From: Lates calcarifer
Taxonomy: Eukaryota > Chordata > Actinopteri > Centropomidae
DNA length: 64,000 bases
Reading direction: 5' to 3'
Assembly (NCBI RefSeq): GCF_001640805.2
Contig: NC_066838.1
Location: 9,784,066-9,848,065, forward strand
Below the pieces are notes generated by a model. It was not told the DNA's origin, did no database searches, and saw only the letters and a program-made list of their open reading frames with translations. Both the position numbers and the translations under genes were made by a program. The first letter of the stretch is position 1, and every line of letters begins with the position of its first letter. Below, piece by piece: positions 10,810-21,304 of the stretch.

Positions 10810-12455
10810 AGAGAACGTTCCCCCTCGGGTGTCTAACTGTGTGTATGCGTGCATGTTTATATATGTAGTTGTGCTGCAAAGACAGGCTCTATATCCCTCT
10901 TGGAGTGCATGTGTGCATGCATGTGTGTGTATGTGTAAAGTATTTGACAATATAAGGTCACTGATATTTTGGCTGGTCACTCAGTGACCCAGTGACACAC
11001 CTGAAAAAGTTTCTGGTCTTCCTATTGTTTCTAATCTGGTCATAAACCTGTTACATTTCCTCTCTCAGTGGCCTTCTCTGCTCTATGTTATAGTTTTCTG
11101 ACAAATCAGAGTGGGTGGTTCTTCAGTTAGAAAAGAAAATTAGTGTATTCAGTTAGCGGAATTAGTGGAGAAAAGACTTTGTTTATGGAAGCATTATTTT
11201 ATTTGGGCTTGAAAAAAAATCCCTGTGAGTACCACTTCTCAGCATTTAATAACAGCTAAAACCTAGCATAAGTTTTTAAGGGCACCAGCAGTTACCACAA
11301 CTATTCACTCAGTGCCCATGATAACAGCCGGCAGCACATGGCCTGTATGTTGGCAAGGAGGGTAGCTGACAACCACTCATCAGGACCCTTTAAAATAAAG
11401 TGGATGAATACAGACCAGACAGAATTCTCCTTCTGGTTTATGTTATTTTCATGTTACTGCTGGTTACAATTACAGAGAAGCTTGAGTTAGTTATGAAGGC
11501 TCATCTGTGACTACAATCATTGGAACAGGAGCCAGTTCATACGTTGGTATTTAACAGTTGTCAACAATCTTAGGTTTAGAATTTGTTCACAATTTATCTC
11601 ATATTTACATTCTTTAGAAAGCAAAAGGGGCAACCATGTGTCAGGAGGGGATGGATTTATGAAGGTGTTCTTCCAATTAGCACAACCACCACACCAAGAA
11701 CAGTTTACATGAAGTCTTGTCACATTTTAAAATGATCCATCACCTACAGTTAATGTTTGAAAAAGTGCTTATTTTCATCTTTGCTGTGATCGTGTAGCAT
11801 ACATTTACATGAAAGTTGCTGACATGGTCATTTTGTGAAAGAGAAACTCTTGCTGCATAATTGGATTTTTCATCACGTCCCCCACCTCCTCCTCCTCTTC
11901 AAACTATGTGACATTTTCATTTTAATAAATGTCATACTGATAAGGAGCGAAGGGTAGCCATGTATGGGCTGGGATGGACCATACTGGCTGGCTATATAAA
12001 TAAACTCATACATGATGACAGAGATCCTGTCTGTTGATCCTCCTCCCTCTAACTCGAGACGTTAAGCACTGGGTCACATTCTTTAAACAGTATAGATGCA
12101 CCTTGATCTCTGATCTTTCTGCATCACATTTATTGGTAGAATCTGATGGGTAGCCATGCTAATCAGCAAAAGGAGCAAAAGTAGTAAATCATTTCATTAT
12201 CAGATGAAGAACTATAACATTTAGTTCATCTTTAATAATCCAAATGTTTACAACCAGAACACATTATAGTGAGACCACCTAACTAGTCAAATAAGAAAAA
12301 AAGCCTTTTAATTAATTGTGCTTTTAAGGTCTAGGTCTAGCTCTTTGCAGGATTCATATACAACTAGATAAGAAATGAAAACACTCCAGATCCAGCAAGA
12401 GGCATGTAAAATCTAATAGCAACATCCTGGCTTCAAATCTGTCCACACATCTTAC
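10810..12455. other. Non-coding stretch
   Basis: TG/GCATGTG-rich tract at 10840-10935, otherwise AT-rich unique DNA without coding or RNA signals. CT-rich CCCCCACCTCCTCCTCCTC at 11879-11897 is the only compositional feature. Confidence 0.45.
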
Positions 12456-12462
12456 TTGCATG

Positions 12463-12500
<38 letters not shown>
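12463..12500. repeat. (TC)n microsatellite
   Basis: About 18 uninterrupted CT units followed by a short CA run. Confidence 0.95.
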
Positions 12501-12503
<3 letters not shown>

Positions 12504-12543
12504 CGCACACACACCTTTCTACTCTCTCCCACCGTGGGCTCAG

Positions 12544-12562
12544 TTTTTTTTTTTTTTTTTTT
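12544..12562. repeat. Poly(T) run of 19
   Basis: Homopolymer T run followed by GTTCAAGAGGGGG. On the minus strand this is a poly(A) preceded by no recognised retroelement. Confidence 0.85.
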
Positions 12563-12987
12563 GTTCAAGAGGGGGTGTTGGTGAGACGGTGAACAATGGG
12601 CAAACTGTTGAGGAGCGACTCAACTCGGCCCAGAGGATTTCCTCCTCAACCCTGGACCACCTAATACTATATGACACGCTACATCATGAGGAGAGGAGAC
12701 ACGCATTTTTTAAAAAAACAGGAAAGGAGAAAAGTGGGGTACATTCTATGCTGTTTTGTCTGGACTCACAAAATCTGAGCTTTGAGCTTTGTCACTTTTG
12801 ACTTTTGACAAACTGGGGCCTGTTTTCATGATGCTGACAATAAATGGATCTCTTTCATATTCAAATCCCTGCCTATGTCTTATTTCTCTAGAAAAAATTT
12901 TGAGCTTGGCAATTGCTGGCACTTGTTGGCAGAGAAGTGATTTTGAAGGAGTAGCAGGCAGACAGACAATTACACTTCTCATTACAA

Positions 12988-13009
12988 ACACACACACAGA
13001 CACACACAC
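12988..13009. repeat. Short (CA)n tract
   Basis: About ten CA units with one GA interruption. Confidence 0.8.
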
Positions 13010-13690
13010 CCTTATTTTCTCTGCACAAATCATCATCAAATCGACTACTTGACTCACACATGGGTTCTCTTCCATTGCTTCCCCAGCCCAAATGCTTTTA
13101 CATCATAAATCAGCAGTAAAAACATCGCTCTGTGTAGCAGCTCCACTCGTCACATGATCGGCTTTGACCTTCTCCATCAAATATCTCCCACCTCGGCCTA
13201 CTGTAGCCTTTAGCAGTGCTGCTAACCAGACACAGATGGACGTTTACAACTGACAGCAGATGGAAAGAACTTCACACGCTGACTCAAGCCTCAGTGTTGT
13301 AGTTTTGTTGTCTGTGCTGACATGTTTGTAATTGGCCCTGTTTTTATAATAACCTCTCCTGCACTATGTAAAGCGTTTAAGCTGTTTTCTTCTGCACTTC
13401 TGCACAAATTTTCTATTAAGGATTTATTTATCTTTGCTAACGTATGTAATAGGGTGTTGTCATGTATGCAAATGCACAATAAACATATGATATATTGATA
13501 GTGTAAAGAAAAGATTTAGACCTTACAGCTTGTTCAGAATTTCCTGGAAAGTTTCCATTTACCAGTGACAACAACAATATATTCTTATGAAACATACACT
13601 CATTCATAATTTATTAATATTTGTAACATGAAAACTGTCTAACAGTATCCATTATCTTTCTTCCTCTCTCCTCTTTTCTCCTCGGAACCA
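13010..13690. other. Non-coding stretch
   Basis: Unique sequence; 13080-13240 contains CpGs and TCACATGATCGG and may be part of a regulatory block, but nothing decisive is visible. AT-rich after 13300. Confidence 0.4.
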
Positions 13691-13699
13691 CACCCACCT

Positions 13700-13905
13700 T
13701 AGACACACCCGGGGTTGTCCTGTGGTGGGCAGACAGGGCTTACGTCGGGGATAAGAGAAAGTGCTTGGTAGACGACGTGGGCTAATTTGTAAAAGATACA
13801 GCGGCTGCATGGCTTTCCAAGGCGCTGTGGGGGAACCAAAACATTCAGCAGTTGTCCAAACAGATTCCTCGCTCCACTCTGCAGTGGACGACACGGCACT
13901 GCTAT

Positions 13906-13951
<46 letters not shown>

Positions 13952-14070
13952 ACACACACACACAGGCTCTCTCTTTCCTCCGGCGCAGGAATTTATTTTG
14001 CTTGGGGTGATTGCTGTGTCTGCAAGTTTTGAAGCCTTGTTAATGAATCTGAAACGGGGTCACGCCGGGA
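13700..14070. promoter_or_regulatory. Candidate conserved non-coding block split by a CA array
   Basis: Two CpG-retaining, unique segments (13700-13910 and 13965-14070) flank a (CA)n array at 13911-13964. They include GTAGACGACGTGGGCTAATT and GGGGTGATTGCTGTG-type sequence with TAAT cores. The microsatellite looks inserted or expanded inside an otherwise constrained-looking block. Inference from texture only. Confidence 0.35.
13911..13964. repeat. (CA)n microsatellite
   Basis: About 26 CA units with one CC step. Confidence 0.95.
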
Positions 14071-14368
14071 TTGATGGGTGAGAATTATGTGTATGTGTGT
14101 GTGCTGCAGAAAAGGGAAGTGATGTGGGAAGCTGTTATGAGATCATGCAAGCTAAGCACCTTTGTTTCACTATAAAGTCTGACATTATTTTGATAGAGAT
14201 GATCCACTGTAGCAGATTTGATCAACGTATGATCTGTGGTATGGCTATGACAACACAGCTGTTACTAAATACGTTTTAGGTATGCCCGTGTGCATGTGTG
14301 TGTGTGCGTTCACATGTGCAACTTTTCCCTTGTCTGCTCTCCGCAGAGAGGAAAGTGAAAGGCAATAA

Positions 14369-14380
14369 GCAATAGGGGGC
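14369..14380 (+). promoter_or_regulatory. CTCF-like motif
   Basis: GCAATAGGGGGC followed by GCC matches the CTCF core CCASYAGRKGGC at 10 of 12 positions. Orientation is plus. Motif match only; no occupancy evidence. Confidence 0.3.
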
Positions 14381-14471
14381 GCCTGCACACAGCTGGACAT
14401 TCAAGTAATGCCACTGCATCCGCACACAGGACACACACACACTCACACATTGAAACAAACACACTCACTGA

Positions 14472-14472
<1 letters not shown>

Positions 14473-14514
<42 letters not shown>
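14473..14514. repeat. (CA)n microsatellite
   Basis: About 21 CA units, preceded by looser CA-rich sequence from 14425. Confidence 0.95.
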
Positions 14515-14516
<2 letters not shown>

Positions 14517-14519
14517 TGA

Positions 14520-14934
14520 GTAGAGAAAGTTATGCATATGAACCCTTTGTCTACCCTGTCACTCATTATCTTTGATCAAATATACATACAAACATTAATA
14601 GTAGATATCCTGGTTGAGTAATCTTTTTTTGCACTAATAACTTCAGCATAATGTTCTTTGGCTCTGCTCTCTGGGCACTAGCTGTACCAGTGTGTGCAAT
14701 TCTGTGTGTATGAGTGCGTGACCACCGCTGCCCTTCGCATATCTGTCTCCCATCGCTCTGTCTTATCACAGCACACACATACCTCAGCATTGCCTCCTGT
14801 GATTGTGTAAAAAGCCTGGGGCTTTTTTTCAGAGACAAGGAGAGGAAAAGTGAGTCTACTTGTTTGTGACAATACCAGGGTGAACGGGCACTGTGGTGCT
14901 CGGGAGATTCTGTTGTTATTGGGACAAAACAAAT
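14520..14934. other. Non-coding stretch
   Basis: No gene seen. Short complementary frames on the minus strand (14566-14932) lack domain character. Confidence 0.4.
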
Positions 14935-15070
14935 AAAGTGTCAGCCATTCAAAAGATGGCTTGGCTCAAGAGGGTCAGGCCAAGCTAATTCCTTTGGAAA
15001 ACAATCAACTGCCATCTTGTTTTCTCCTTCTGCAGCTGTCTTGACTTTTTTTGCTTCAGGAGTGGCAACA
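14935..15070. promoter_or_regulatory. Candidate regulatory block with paired YY1-like sites
   Basis: AAAGATGGC (14952-14960) and GCCATCTTG (15011-15019) are opposite-facing YY1-type cores about 50 bp apart. They flank GCTAATTCC (homeodomain-like) and a TTTGGAAAACAAT stretch. The block is unique sequence without simple repeats. Confidence 0.3.
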
Positions 15071-15074
15071 AGGT

Positions 15075-16955
15075 CAAGGGTTAAGTTACTAGTAGAAATA
15101 TACAATATATAACATGTTAAGAGCTTGATTCACTCTTGTAAGAGTGAAAAAATAAAGAATAATAATAGTAATACTTACTACTGGTTGTATCTAGTTAGTA
15201 ACAGATTGTTGGGTTTTTCTGGCACCAACCCTTCATTTGTGATAATCTTTGAAAAATTACACCAATAAAAATTTTAAGAACCATTTTCTTCATAAGAAAT
15301 TGTTTCAATTTCTTGGTGACAGTGTGTTCTGTGGATTATCCAATTCTGGGAAAAAAAAAAAAATTCAGATTAAAAAAAAATTTGAATTGATGGTGAATTG
15401 GCCCTTTATGGAAACACTTTTTTTGAAGAATCTCTGTCATTTCTGTGTCACAAGATTTTTGCCAGTTATGTAAACTGTGTATGGTCATTATGTTGACTGT
15501 GTTAAAATTTCTAACAACAGTTGCTCAGACATTTGATGGCAGGTTAAGCAGGCTGCCAGTTCACTCCTGGCCTACCATGTTGTTTAACGGCAACAGTCCA
15601 GTGGCTCTCTTTCCTTCCCAGTGAGAGTCAGTGCTTTTAACTTGTGTTAGTGCTGGAAATGGCTGCACTAGCAGGCTCAATACATAGGCCAGCCAGGATA
15701 ACCCCCATATCCTGATTACTGACACAGAGTGCCCTCTGGAACATAGACCAGCAATAAAAAAGGCTTCAATGAGCTGCTGCAAACCTGCCTAAATGACTGG
15801 TATGACCACAGCCTCTGCCAGAAGCAGTAAGACAGAGATTAAACTACTGTGGAAGTAATGTGATGCTGTGATGTATTTTCTTAATGTATGTATAATACTA
15901 TGTGCTTAGCTACTGACAGAAGACCCTACAAAAAGAATTACCTGCAGAAAAACTGTCTTAAGTGAATATGCATGTATGTAGAAATCAATAGGATGTTGAG
16001 CCAAAGAAGGAGTAGTCACAATGGTTTTGTGGCCAACACATTGGAGAGCTTTTTGTTTCCCCCTACTGCCTCCACTTTGTCTAGCCTAGCTGAAAGATTG
16101 ATGGGGAGAAGAGAGAAAAAAGAGGGAGACACATAGAATGAGAGACAGAAATAAGGAGAAAGTAAGAGAGAGAGATATACAAAGAGTAAGAGAGACTGTA
16201 AGTAAGGAGAAAAAAAAAACAGGGCTTTTAAATCTTCAGCTGATATGCCAGAGTGAGAGCCCCCCCCCACATGTCTATGAATATCTCTTTTATTATTACT
16301 ATTGACCCATGTGCCATAAAGAACAGCAGGGGCTCAGCATTACTCAAGCCTCAGAATTATGCGGCTACTACTAAAGGGCAACAGGCTCATGGACACACAA
16401 ACAAACATGCAAACAATGCCACATACACATTAATCATTCAAATTCGGGATACACTGCACAAACATGAACAGATCTGATATCAGATTCCTCTCACGGCTAA
16501 AATAAAACTTTTCATTTGCATTACTTTTTTGCCATGCCATTTCTTTATCAGTTCTAAGCAACCAGGGCTGAACCATGGTGCCATACCTGCAGTCAGTATC
16601 ACAATATTAATAGAGTTTTTAGTCATAATATGTATGGACAGAACTCTTCACACATGTAAACCAAGAACCTAATTTATTTTCCTATGTTATAATTAAAAAT
16701 TGCTTGCATTAATTTGGACGACAGAAATTCAACAATATCACAATATGTTCATATTACTGGGACACAATGCCACTGAGAGATGAGAAATAGTAGTATTTGT
16801 AAATGACAACTCATCTTAGCCTCACTGTCAGCTGGTGGATAAATCTGGGAAGATGACGAGTTGGATCAGATATGCATTGTTGTATGAACAAATGACAATT
16901 TGCTACTACCAAATAGCATTTACCAGCACTTAGACAATGCTCTGGGACTGTTTCT
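15075..16955. other. AT-rich non-coding stretch
   Basis: Contains A-runs at 15351-15363 and 15372-15380, a purine GAGA-rich tract at 16100-16205, and a C9 run near 16261. No gene, RNA or recognised repeat. Confidence 0.45.
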
Positions 16956-16961
16956 CTAATT

Positions 16962-17135
16962 TGTGTGTGTGCGTGTGCGCATGTGTGTGAGCAAAGGCCT
17001 TTGTGTGCGCGTGTACTGGGGGGACACTTTGATAAATGGCCAGTTTATGGTGCTGTCACACTGAGGATGTCTATGGGGAAATACTGCCCCACAAGCGCCA
17101 GCGTGTGTGTTTGTGTCTGTGCGTGGATGTGTTTA
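16962..17135. repeat. Scattered TG/GTGCGC-rich tracts
   Basis: Degenerate TG and GTGCGC alternation at 16962-16990, 17000-17012 and 17104-17135, interspersed with unique DNA. Confidence 0.6.
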
Positions 17136-17169
17136 TGTGTGGAGAGGGGCACAATGCTCTGGTCATCTG

Positions 17170-17250
17170 GATTGCAAGCCTGTGGTCTGGCGCATGATTA
17201 ATCAAACTGATTGGATCGGGCAAATATGTTTTGTGATAGCACAAAAAGGG
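17170..17250. promoter_or_regulatory. Candidate conserved block with paired homeodomain sites
   Basis: Unique sequence centred on GCATGATTAATCAAACTGAT, which contains an overlapping pair of TGATTAATCA-type (paired/Pbx-like) cores. It lies between TG-rich tracts. Confidence 0.3.
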
Positions 17251-17274
17251 AGAGGGTCAGAGAGAGAAATGGAT

Positions 17275-17360
17275 TACTCTGTTGTATGTGAAGATGTGTG
17301 CCTGGGTGTGTTTGTGGGTGTGAGGATGTTTGCACATGTGTGTGTGTGCTTGTCTGCAAA
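17275..17360. repeat. Degenerate TG-rich tract
   Basis: TGTGTG-rich DNA with many interruptions; produces a valine/cysteine-rich open frame that is an artefact of composition. Confidence 0.65.
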
Positions 17361-17536
17361 GGTGCAGAGGTGTGTACGAAGGGGGCTGAAATGAGGCTGC
17401 TGTGTGTTTGAGGGTCAGGGGTCAAATAAATGGAACATGAAAGAGTAAAAACACAGTGCGGCGCTGCTGACACAGCCACAACCCTGTTAATATCTCACAC
17501 GGGCTATGCACTTACTTTGAGCACACAGACGTTTTC

Positions 17537-17539
<3 letters not shown>

Positions 17540-17569
<30 letters not shown>
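17540..17569. repeat. (CA)n microsatellite
   Basis: About 15 pure CA units. Confidence 0.95.
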
Positions 17570-17573
<4 letters not shown>

Positions 17574-17589
17574 CTCACCTACAAACACA

Positions 17590-17720
17590 TGTATCCCAGC
17601 GCGGTACACAGCAGCGTTTGAGTAATTGAGCTGTGCCATTGCAGCTTTGTAATCGCTGACGTGTCTTTACATAGCCTTTGTGCCTGAACAATAGAGTGCC
17701 GGGACTAAGTTGTCGCTGGT
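17590..17720. promoter_or_regulatory. Candidate conserved non-coding element
   Basis: CpG-retaining unique sequence containing TGAGTAATTGAGC (homeodomain-like), GTAATCGCTGACGTG and GAACAATAG (SOX-like), bounded by a CA array and a GA tract. Confidence 0.35.
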
Positions 17721-17724
17721 CACA

Positions 17725-17768
17725 AGAAAGGAGGAAGAGAGAGGGGAAGAGAGGGAGAGAGAGGGGGG

Positions 17769-17799
<31 letters not shown>

Positions 17800-17800
17800 G
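17725..17800. repeat. Polypurine GA/GGGA tract
   Basis: About 75 bases almost wholly purine on the plus strand (GAGAGG, GGGAGAGAG), with mirror symmetry. It is capable of triplex (H-DNA) formation. Confidence 0.85.
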
Positions 17801-17914
17801 TGAAAAAGCAAACAAGCAGCTCAGCCTGCATGTATGGGTGCCACCTGGCCTTAGATCAATGCACTGACACATAGGTCATTTTTAATATGCTTTGATCTGT
17901 CACCCCAGCTGGGC

Positions 17915-17916
<2 letters not shown>

Positions 17917-17949
<33 letters not shown>

Positions 17950-17961
17950 TTGGGGGGGGGG
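17917..17961. repeat. (TG)n microsatellite plus G10 run
   Basis: About 15 TG units, then TATGTTT and a run of ten G (17952-17961). Confidence 0.9.
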
Positions 17962-18069
17962 TGTTTGGGTGTGCTCTATCAAGCACATCTTGTTTTAGGA
18001 CGCCAGACACGGTGTGTGAACTATCAAATTGTCCCTTTAATAGCCCCATTCTTCTTCGCTCATCATCTC

Positions 18070-18735
18070 TCTAACTGCCTCCCTGAAGATGCGGAGAAGG
18101 AGACAGAGATAGACTGACAATTTGAAGAAAGAGTGACCTGGGACCAATTTTATGTTTAGTTACTAATTAGAAATTAATTCTGGTTATTTATGAACTATTT
18201 CTACATGCATGTAAAATACTTATTTTGTCAGTTGGGTTATGAAAGTTAATATTACTTGTTTTTCAATTTCCAGGGAATATTTATCTTCTTAAATATCCAC
18301 AAAATCATTTTTGTTAGATGAGCCACAGCACTTATTACAGTGCTCACAAAAGAAAAATGAAGCTCAGATAAGCATCCTTCAGTATTTTTTGTGCTTTTCC
18401 ATATTTACACAAACACAAACCATTAATCAAAGTCAATCTCCTTTCAATCTCGCATTCTTCTCCCCTTGTACCACACCAGCCTTGTCAATCATGTGCTATA
18501 TGTGAGAAAAACAAACAACTCCTAATTGTGAGGAAGAGGTGGTAGCACATAAGAGCATCCCTGAGTACACCGACTCTTTGCACCCAATCAGCAAGACACA
18601 AAGATAATAATATACATTCTCCATCTTTCTTTACTTCTCACTCTCTTTCAATTTCTTGTCTCTTTCTCTCTGTCTCCTTCCTCCCTTTCTCTCATTAAAT
18701 CTGTTCCACCCTTTAACCCTGTGGGCAGGTGCTAC
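18070..18735. other. Non-coding stretch
   Basis: AT-rich to about 18600, then a pyrimidine tract (TCTTTCTCTCTGTCTCC-like) at 18620-18700. No gene seen. Confidence 0.45.
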
Positions 18736-18739
18736 TGTA

Positions 18740-19450
18740 ATTAGCCATTATTTGACTATCAAAAGTCAGGAGTTGATTAAATGGCCACGAAGCGGCGCGC
18801 AGAGCACTTTCCCTCTGAGCCCAGCCCCATAATTTCAAAAGCTTCTTGCAACCTGCTGAGGGCCTTTCAGGTCTGTGAGACGCCGCTTCCGACCGCTGGT
18901 AAGAGCCTGTTGCCGGCGGTAATCAAAACTGATAATCTTACAGGAGAGAAAAGGGGGGTGGGGGGTGTGGGTGGAGGAGAGAAAAGAGAGCGAAAGAAAG
19001 AAATGGTTGGGGGCTTTCGGGAGGTTGGAGCTCAAGCAGAGAGCCTTCCATTAGAAATGTGTTGTGGCTCTGAGGGGGCCGGTGGCCAGCAAGCGGTGAA
19101 AAATGCTGCCTTCTTAAGGCAAGTGAATGGCATCTCTTTAGTGATTAGGAGCGGTAATAATGGGCACCCCTGCCTGTTACCCCTAAGTCCATTTTATTGC
19201 TAATTCATTTACCTGTTATTTCAGACATACTTGACAGGAGTCACCTGCTAAGAAGTCATGTTTGTCAGGCAGGTATGCCCATTAGCTGGGGATCTTAAAT
19301 CAGCCTCACAATGGTGCCGGTAGGGGAGTAGAAAGGCTGGCCTTGTTGTTAGCAGATAACACCACACCACAGTTATCCTGACCAACATGGAAAATCTTTT
19401 CTACTCCAAAAATAATTAGACTCCATCCCCGGAGCGATTCTTAATTAATG
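18740..19450. promoter_or_regulatory. Strong candidate conserved non-coding element
   Basis: About 700 bp of unique sequence with high CpG retention, starting GTAATTAGCCATTA (homeodomain cores) and running through GGCGGTAATCAAAAC, GGAGCGGTAATAATGGG, CCCATTAGCTGGGGATC and GGAGCGATTCTTAATTAATG. A 140-codon open frame covers 18781-19203. Its peptide has no recognisable domain, and the G-rich strip at 18950-18990 and the TAAT density fit a developmental enhancer better than an exon. Neighbouring blocks at 20.4-21.3 kb look similar, suggesting an enhancer cluster. Confidence 0.45.
18953..18976 (+). other. Potential G-quadruplex
   Basis: Four or more G runs (GGGGGG, GGGGGG, GGG, GG) separated by single T or TGT. 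Formation is a prediction from pattern. Confidence 0.45.
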
Positions 19451-19454
19451 CATT

Positions 19455-20345
19455 TTTTTTTCATTGTAAGTGGATTTTAAGCCAAGCTGATCTGCTTTTG
19501 TGCTCTGTTGTGAAAATCCTGTACACTCAGGAAAAATATTACATCTGACCTCGTGCATTAAGGAAAAACAGCTGATTGAAAATGAGTTATGAAAACATGT
19601 AATAATCTCTTTTTGTGTGAAATTAAATCTAGCTTTTGGACCCAAAAAACTAATCTTGAATTTGGTACACTTTCGGGTCGACCTTTTTGTATTTTCATGG
19701 CTGAATCCCTTTTCAATGAGCAAAGCCATTAATAGCCAAATAAATATTTGACTAGATATAGTTTATATTAGAATAAATCATGTGATATACAAGCTGTTCC
19801 ATATTCCCCAAGGAGAATTGGTGCAAAATAATCACTTTGACTCCCTGGTTAATGTTCTGGATAATTCTCCCCAGGGAAACACTTTCTATGATAATATCCT
19901 CCTATGAGCATCTCGATCTGAAATGTCACAGCTGAGATTAGAGCAGGCTTGACTTGAGTGTATGGTGTATTCCCATGGAATGAAATGAAAATGGGTTTTA
20001 ACGTAGTGGAGTGAAAAAGCACAACAAAATATGTAAATATATACAAAGATTTGATTGGAATATTACATTTGGGAATTACATTTTCTGTGAAAGTCAATTC
20101 CTTGAGACAATAATCACCACTGAGAAAGAAAAGAAGAAATAAGGTGTAATTGCATATATATGTGCATGCTGTCTTAGTCTCCTGTAGCGTCCAGCTCCAC
20201 AGGCATTGTCTATGAGGGTTTGCATCAGCAGAGTGCAGGTCACACTCTGTGTCTGCAGTTCCCATCAGTTTCAATGTTGTTAGCTGAATAAAAGGATTAT
20301 CCACAATGAATTAGTACGAAGACACAGAAACCCCTCTCTTGGGAT
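19455..20345. other. AT-rich non-coding stretch
   Basis: Includes a small inverted repeat GGAGAATT (19812-19819) / AATTCTCC (19863-19870). A 151-codon minus-strand frame (19849-20304) has no recognisable domain and probably arises by chance in low-stop DNA. Part of the region (19800-19930) could extend the conserved-looking cluster. Confidence 0.4.
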
Positions 20346-20350
20346 GATGC

Positions 20351-20384
<34 letters not shown>
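20351..20384. repeat. (TG)n microsatellite
   Basis: About 16 TG units with one CG step at the left. Confidence 0.95.
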
Positions 20385-20386
<2 letters not shown>

Positions 20387-20389
20387 ATC

Positions 20390-20660
20390 CCCTCTCATTG
20401 CCTGCCTCTCCTGGGATCCCCCACTCAGCCTAATCATTGTTTCTCTAACAGATAATTCTCCATGTCCTCACACGTGTCTGTGTCTGTGCATGTGTTTGTG
20501 TATGTGTTAATTAGCACTGAGTGTGCTCTTCCTTGTAATCACTTAATTAGGGGTGACGGCCCCGATGCTTGTTTACTCAATTAGCCATCCTCTTTAATTA
20601 TCTAATTCACAGCAAGTCAACTGTCCTTGTTAGCGAGCTCTGTGAATGTGTCATATGCTG
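20390..20660. promoter_or_regulatory. Candidate conserved element, TAAT cluster
   Basis: Within 20540-20612 there are four homeodomain-type cores: ACTTAATTAGG, TCAATTAGCC, TTTAATTATC and TCTAATTCAC. They flank a CpG-containing GGTGACGGCCCCGATG. The rest includes CCTAATCATTG and GATAATTCTCC. The clustering in a repeat-free stretch resembles a developmental enhancer. Confidence 0.45.
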
Positions 20661-20664
20661 ATAT

Positions 20665-20895
20665 AGCTGTGTTTTTTGTTTGTTTAAAAATATACATGCC
20701 CTTTCACCTGGGAGAAAATTATTTGATGGGTATTAAATGAGACAGCAAGCCATGTGACAGTCAAAAAACAAATGCAGGGAAGCAAGAGTGATGTAAAATC
20801 ATCTCCATGTCCTTTTCCTTTTAAGACAACACACACATATGCTTCATCAGACACTAGGCCATGCTCACGCACTGCATATGAGTGCCGAGCCACAT
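20665..20895. other. Non-coding, AT-rich
   Basis: Nothing recognised apart from GTTTGTTTAAAAATA forkhead-like sequence. Confidence 0.35.
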
Positions 20896-20899
20896 GCCT

Positions 20900-21300
20900 C
20901 AGATTACTGTCGCTCCGATTCCCCGAGATTTAGTCATTAATGATAAAATCTGCGTCAAAAAAAGAAAGAAAGTGAAGTCTCATGGTGAGCATGATTGATG
21001 GTTGTTTTAAATGGAGGCGTCCAGGGCCAGCTCTATTGTTTCTCCTGACCAGCAGTGCCACCTACTCCACCACCTCCACCCCCGCTCCTTCATGTGGATT
21101 AAGGCCTGCCGTTTATTTAACAGTTCATTTGAGCGAAGGGGCGACCAAGGTGAAGCCAGTGGGGGGGCGAGTGGGGGGTTGGCAGGGTGTCTGTGCTGTA
21201 CCGTGGCGGGACGTCCCTTGCGGGACAGTGCCAGGCTGCGCTGTGGGGAGACGAGACAGGGCCTCCCCAGTGGACTAATGCCCTGTAATGAAGATTAAGA
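20900..21300. promoter_or_regulatory. Candidate conserved non-coding element, CpG-rich
   Basis: Begins with GATTACTGTCGCTCCGATTC and AGTCATTAATGATAAA. It continues with unique GC-rich sequence including a short internal repeat (GGCGGGACGTCCC / TTGCGGGACAG) at 21202-21230 and ends GCCCTGTAATGAAGATTAAG. Two overlapping open frames (about 98 codons each) run through it in different frames, which argues against coding. Confidence 0.4.
21057..21068 (-). promoter_or_regulatory. CTCF-like motif
   Basis: On the minus strand GGAGTAGGTGGC followed by ACTG matches the core CCASYAGRKGGC at 10 of 12 positions. Motif match only. Confidence 0.3.
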
Positions 21301-21304
21301 CTCA

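Noticed and set aside
12544..12562. Poly(T) as tail of a minus-strand retroposed copy
   Set aside because: Sequence on the body side shows no gene or SINE-like features and no flanking duplication.
19849..20304. 151-codon minus-strand open frame
   Set aside because: No domain character and lies in low-GC DNA; the hydrophobic run near the middle comes from AT-rich sequence.
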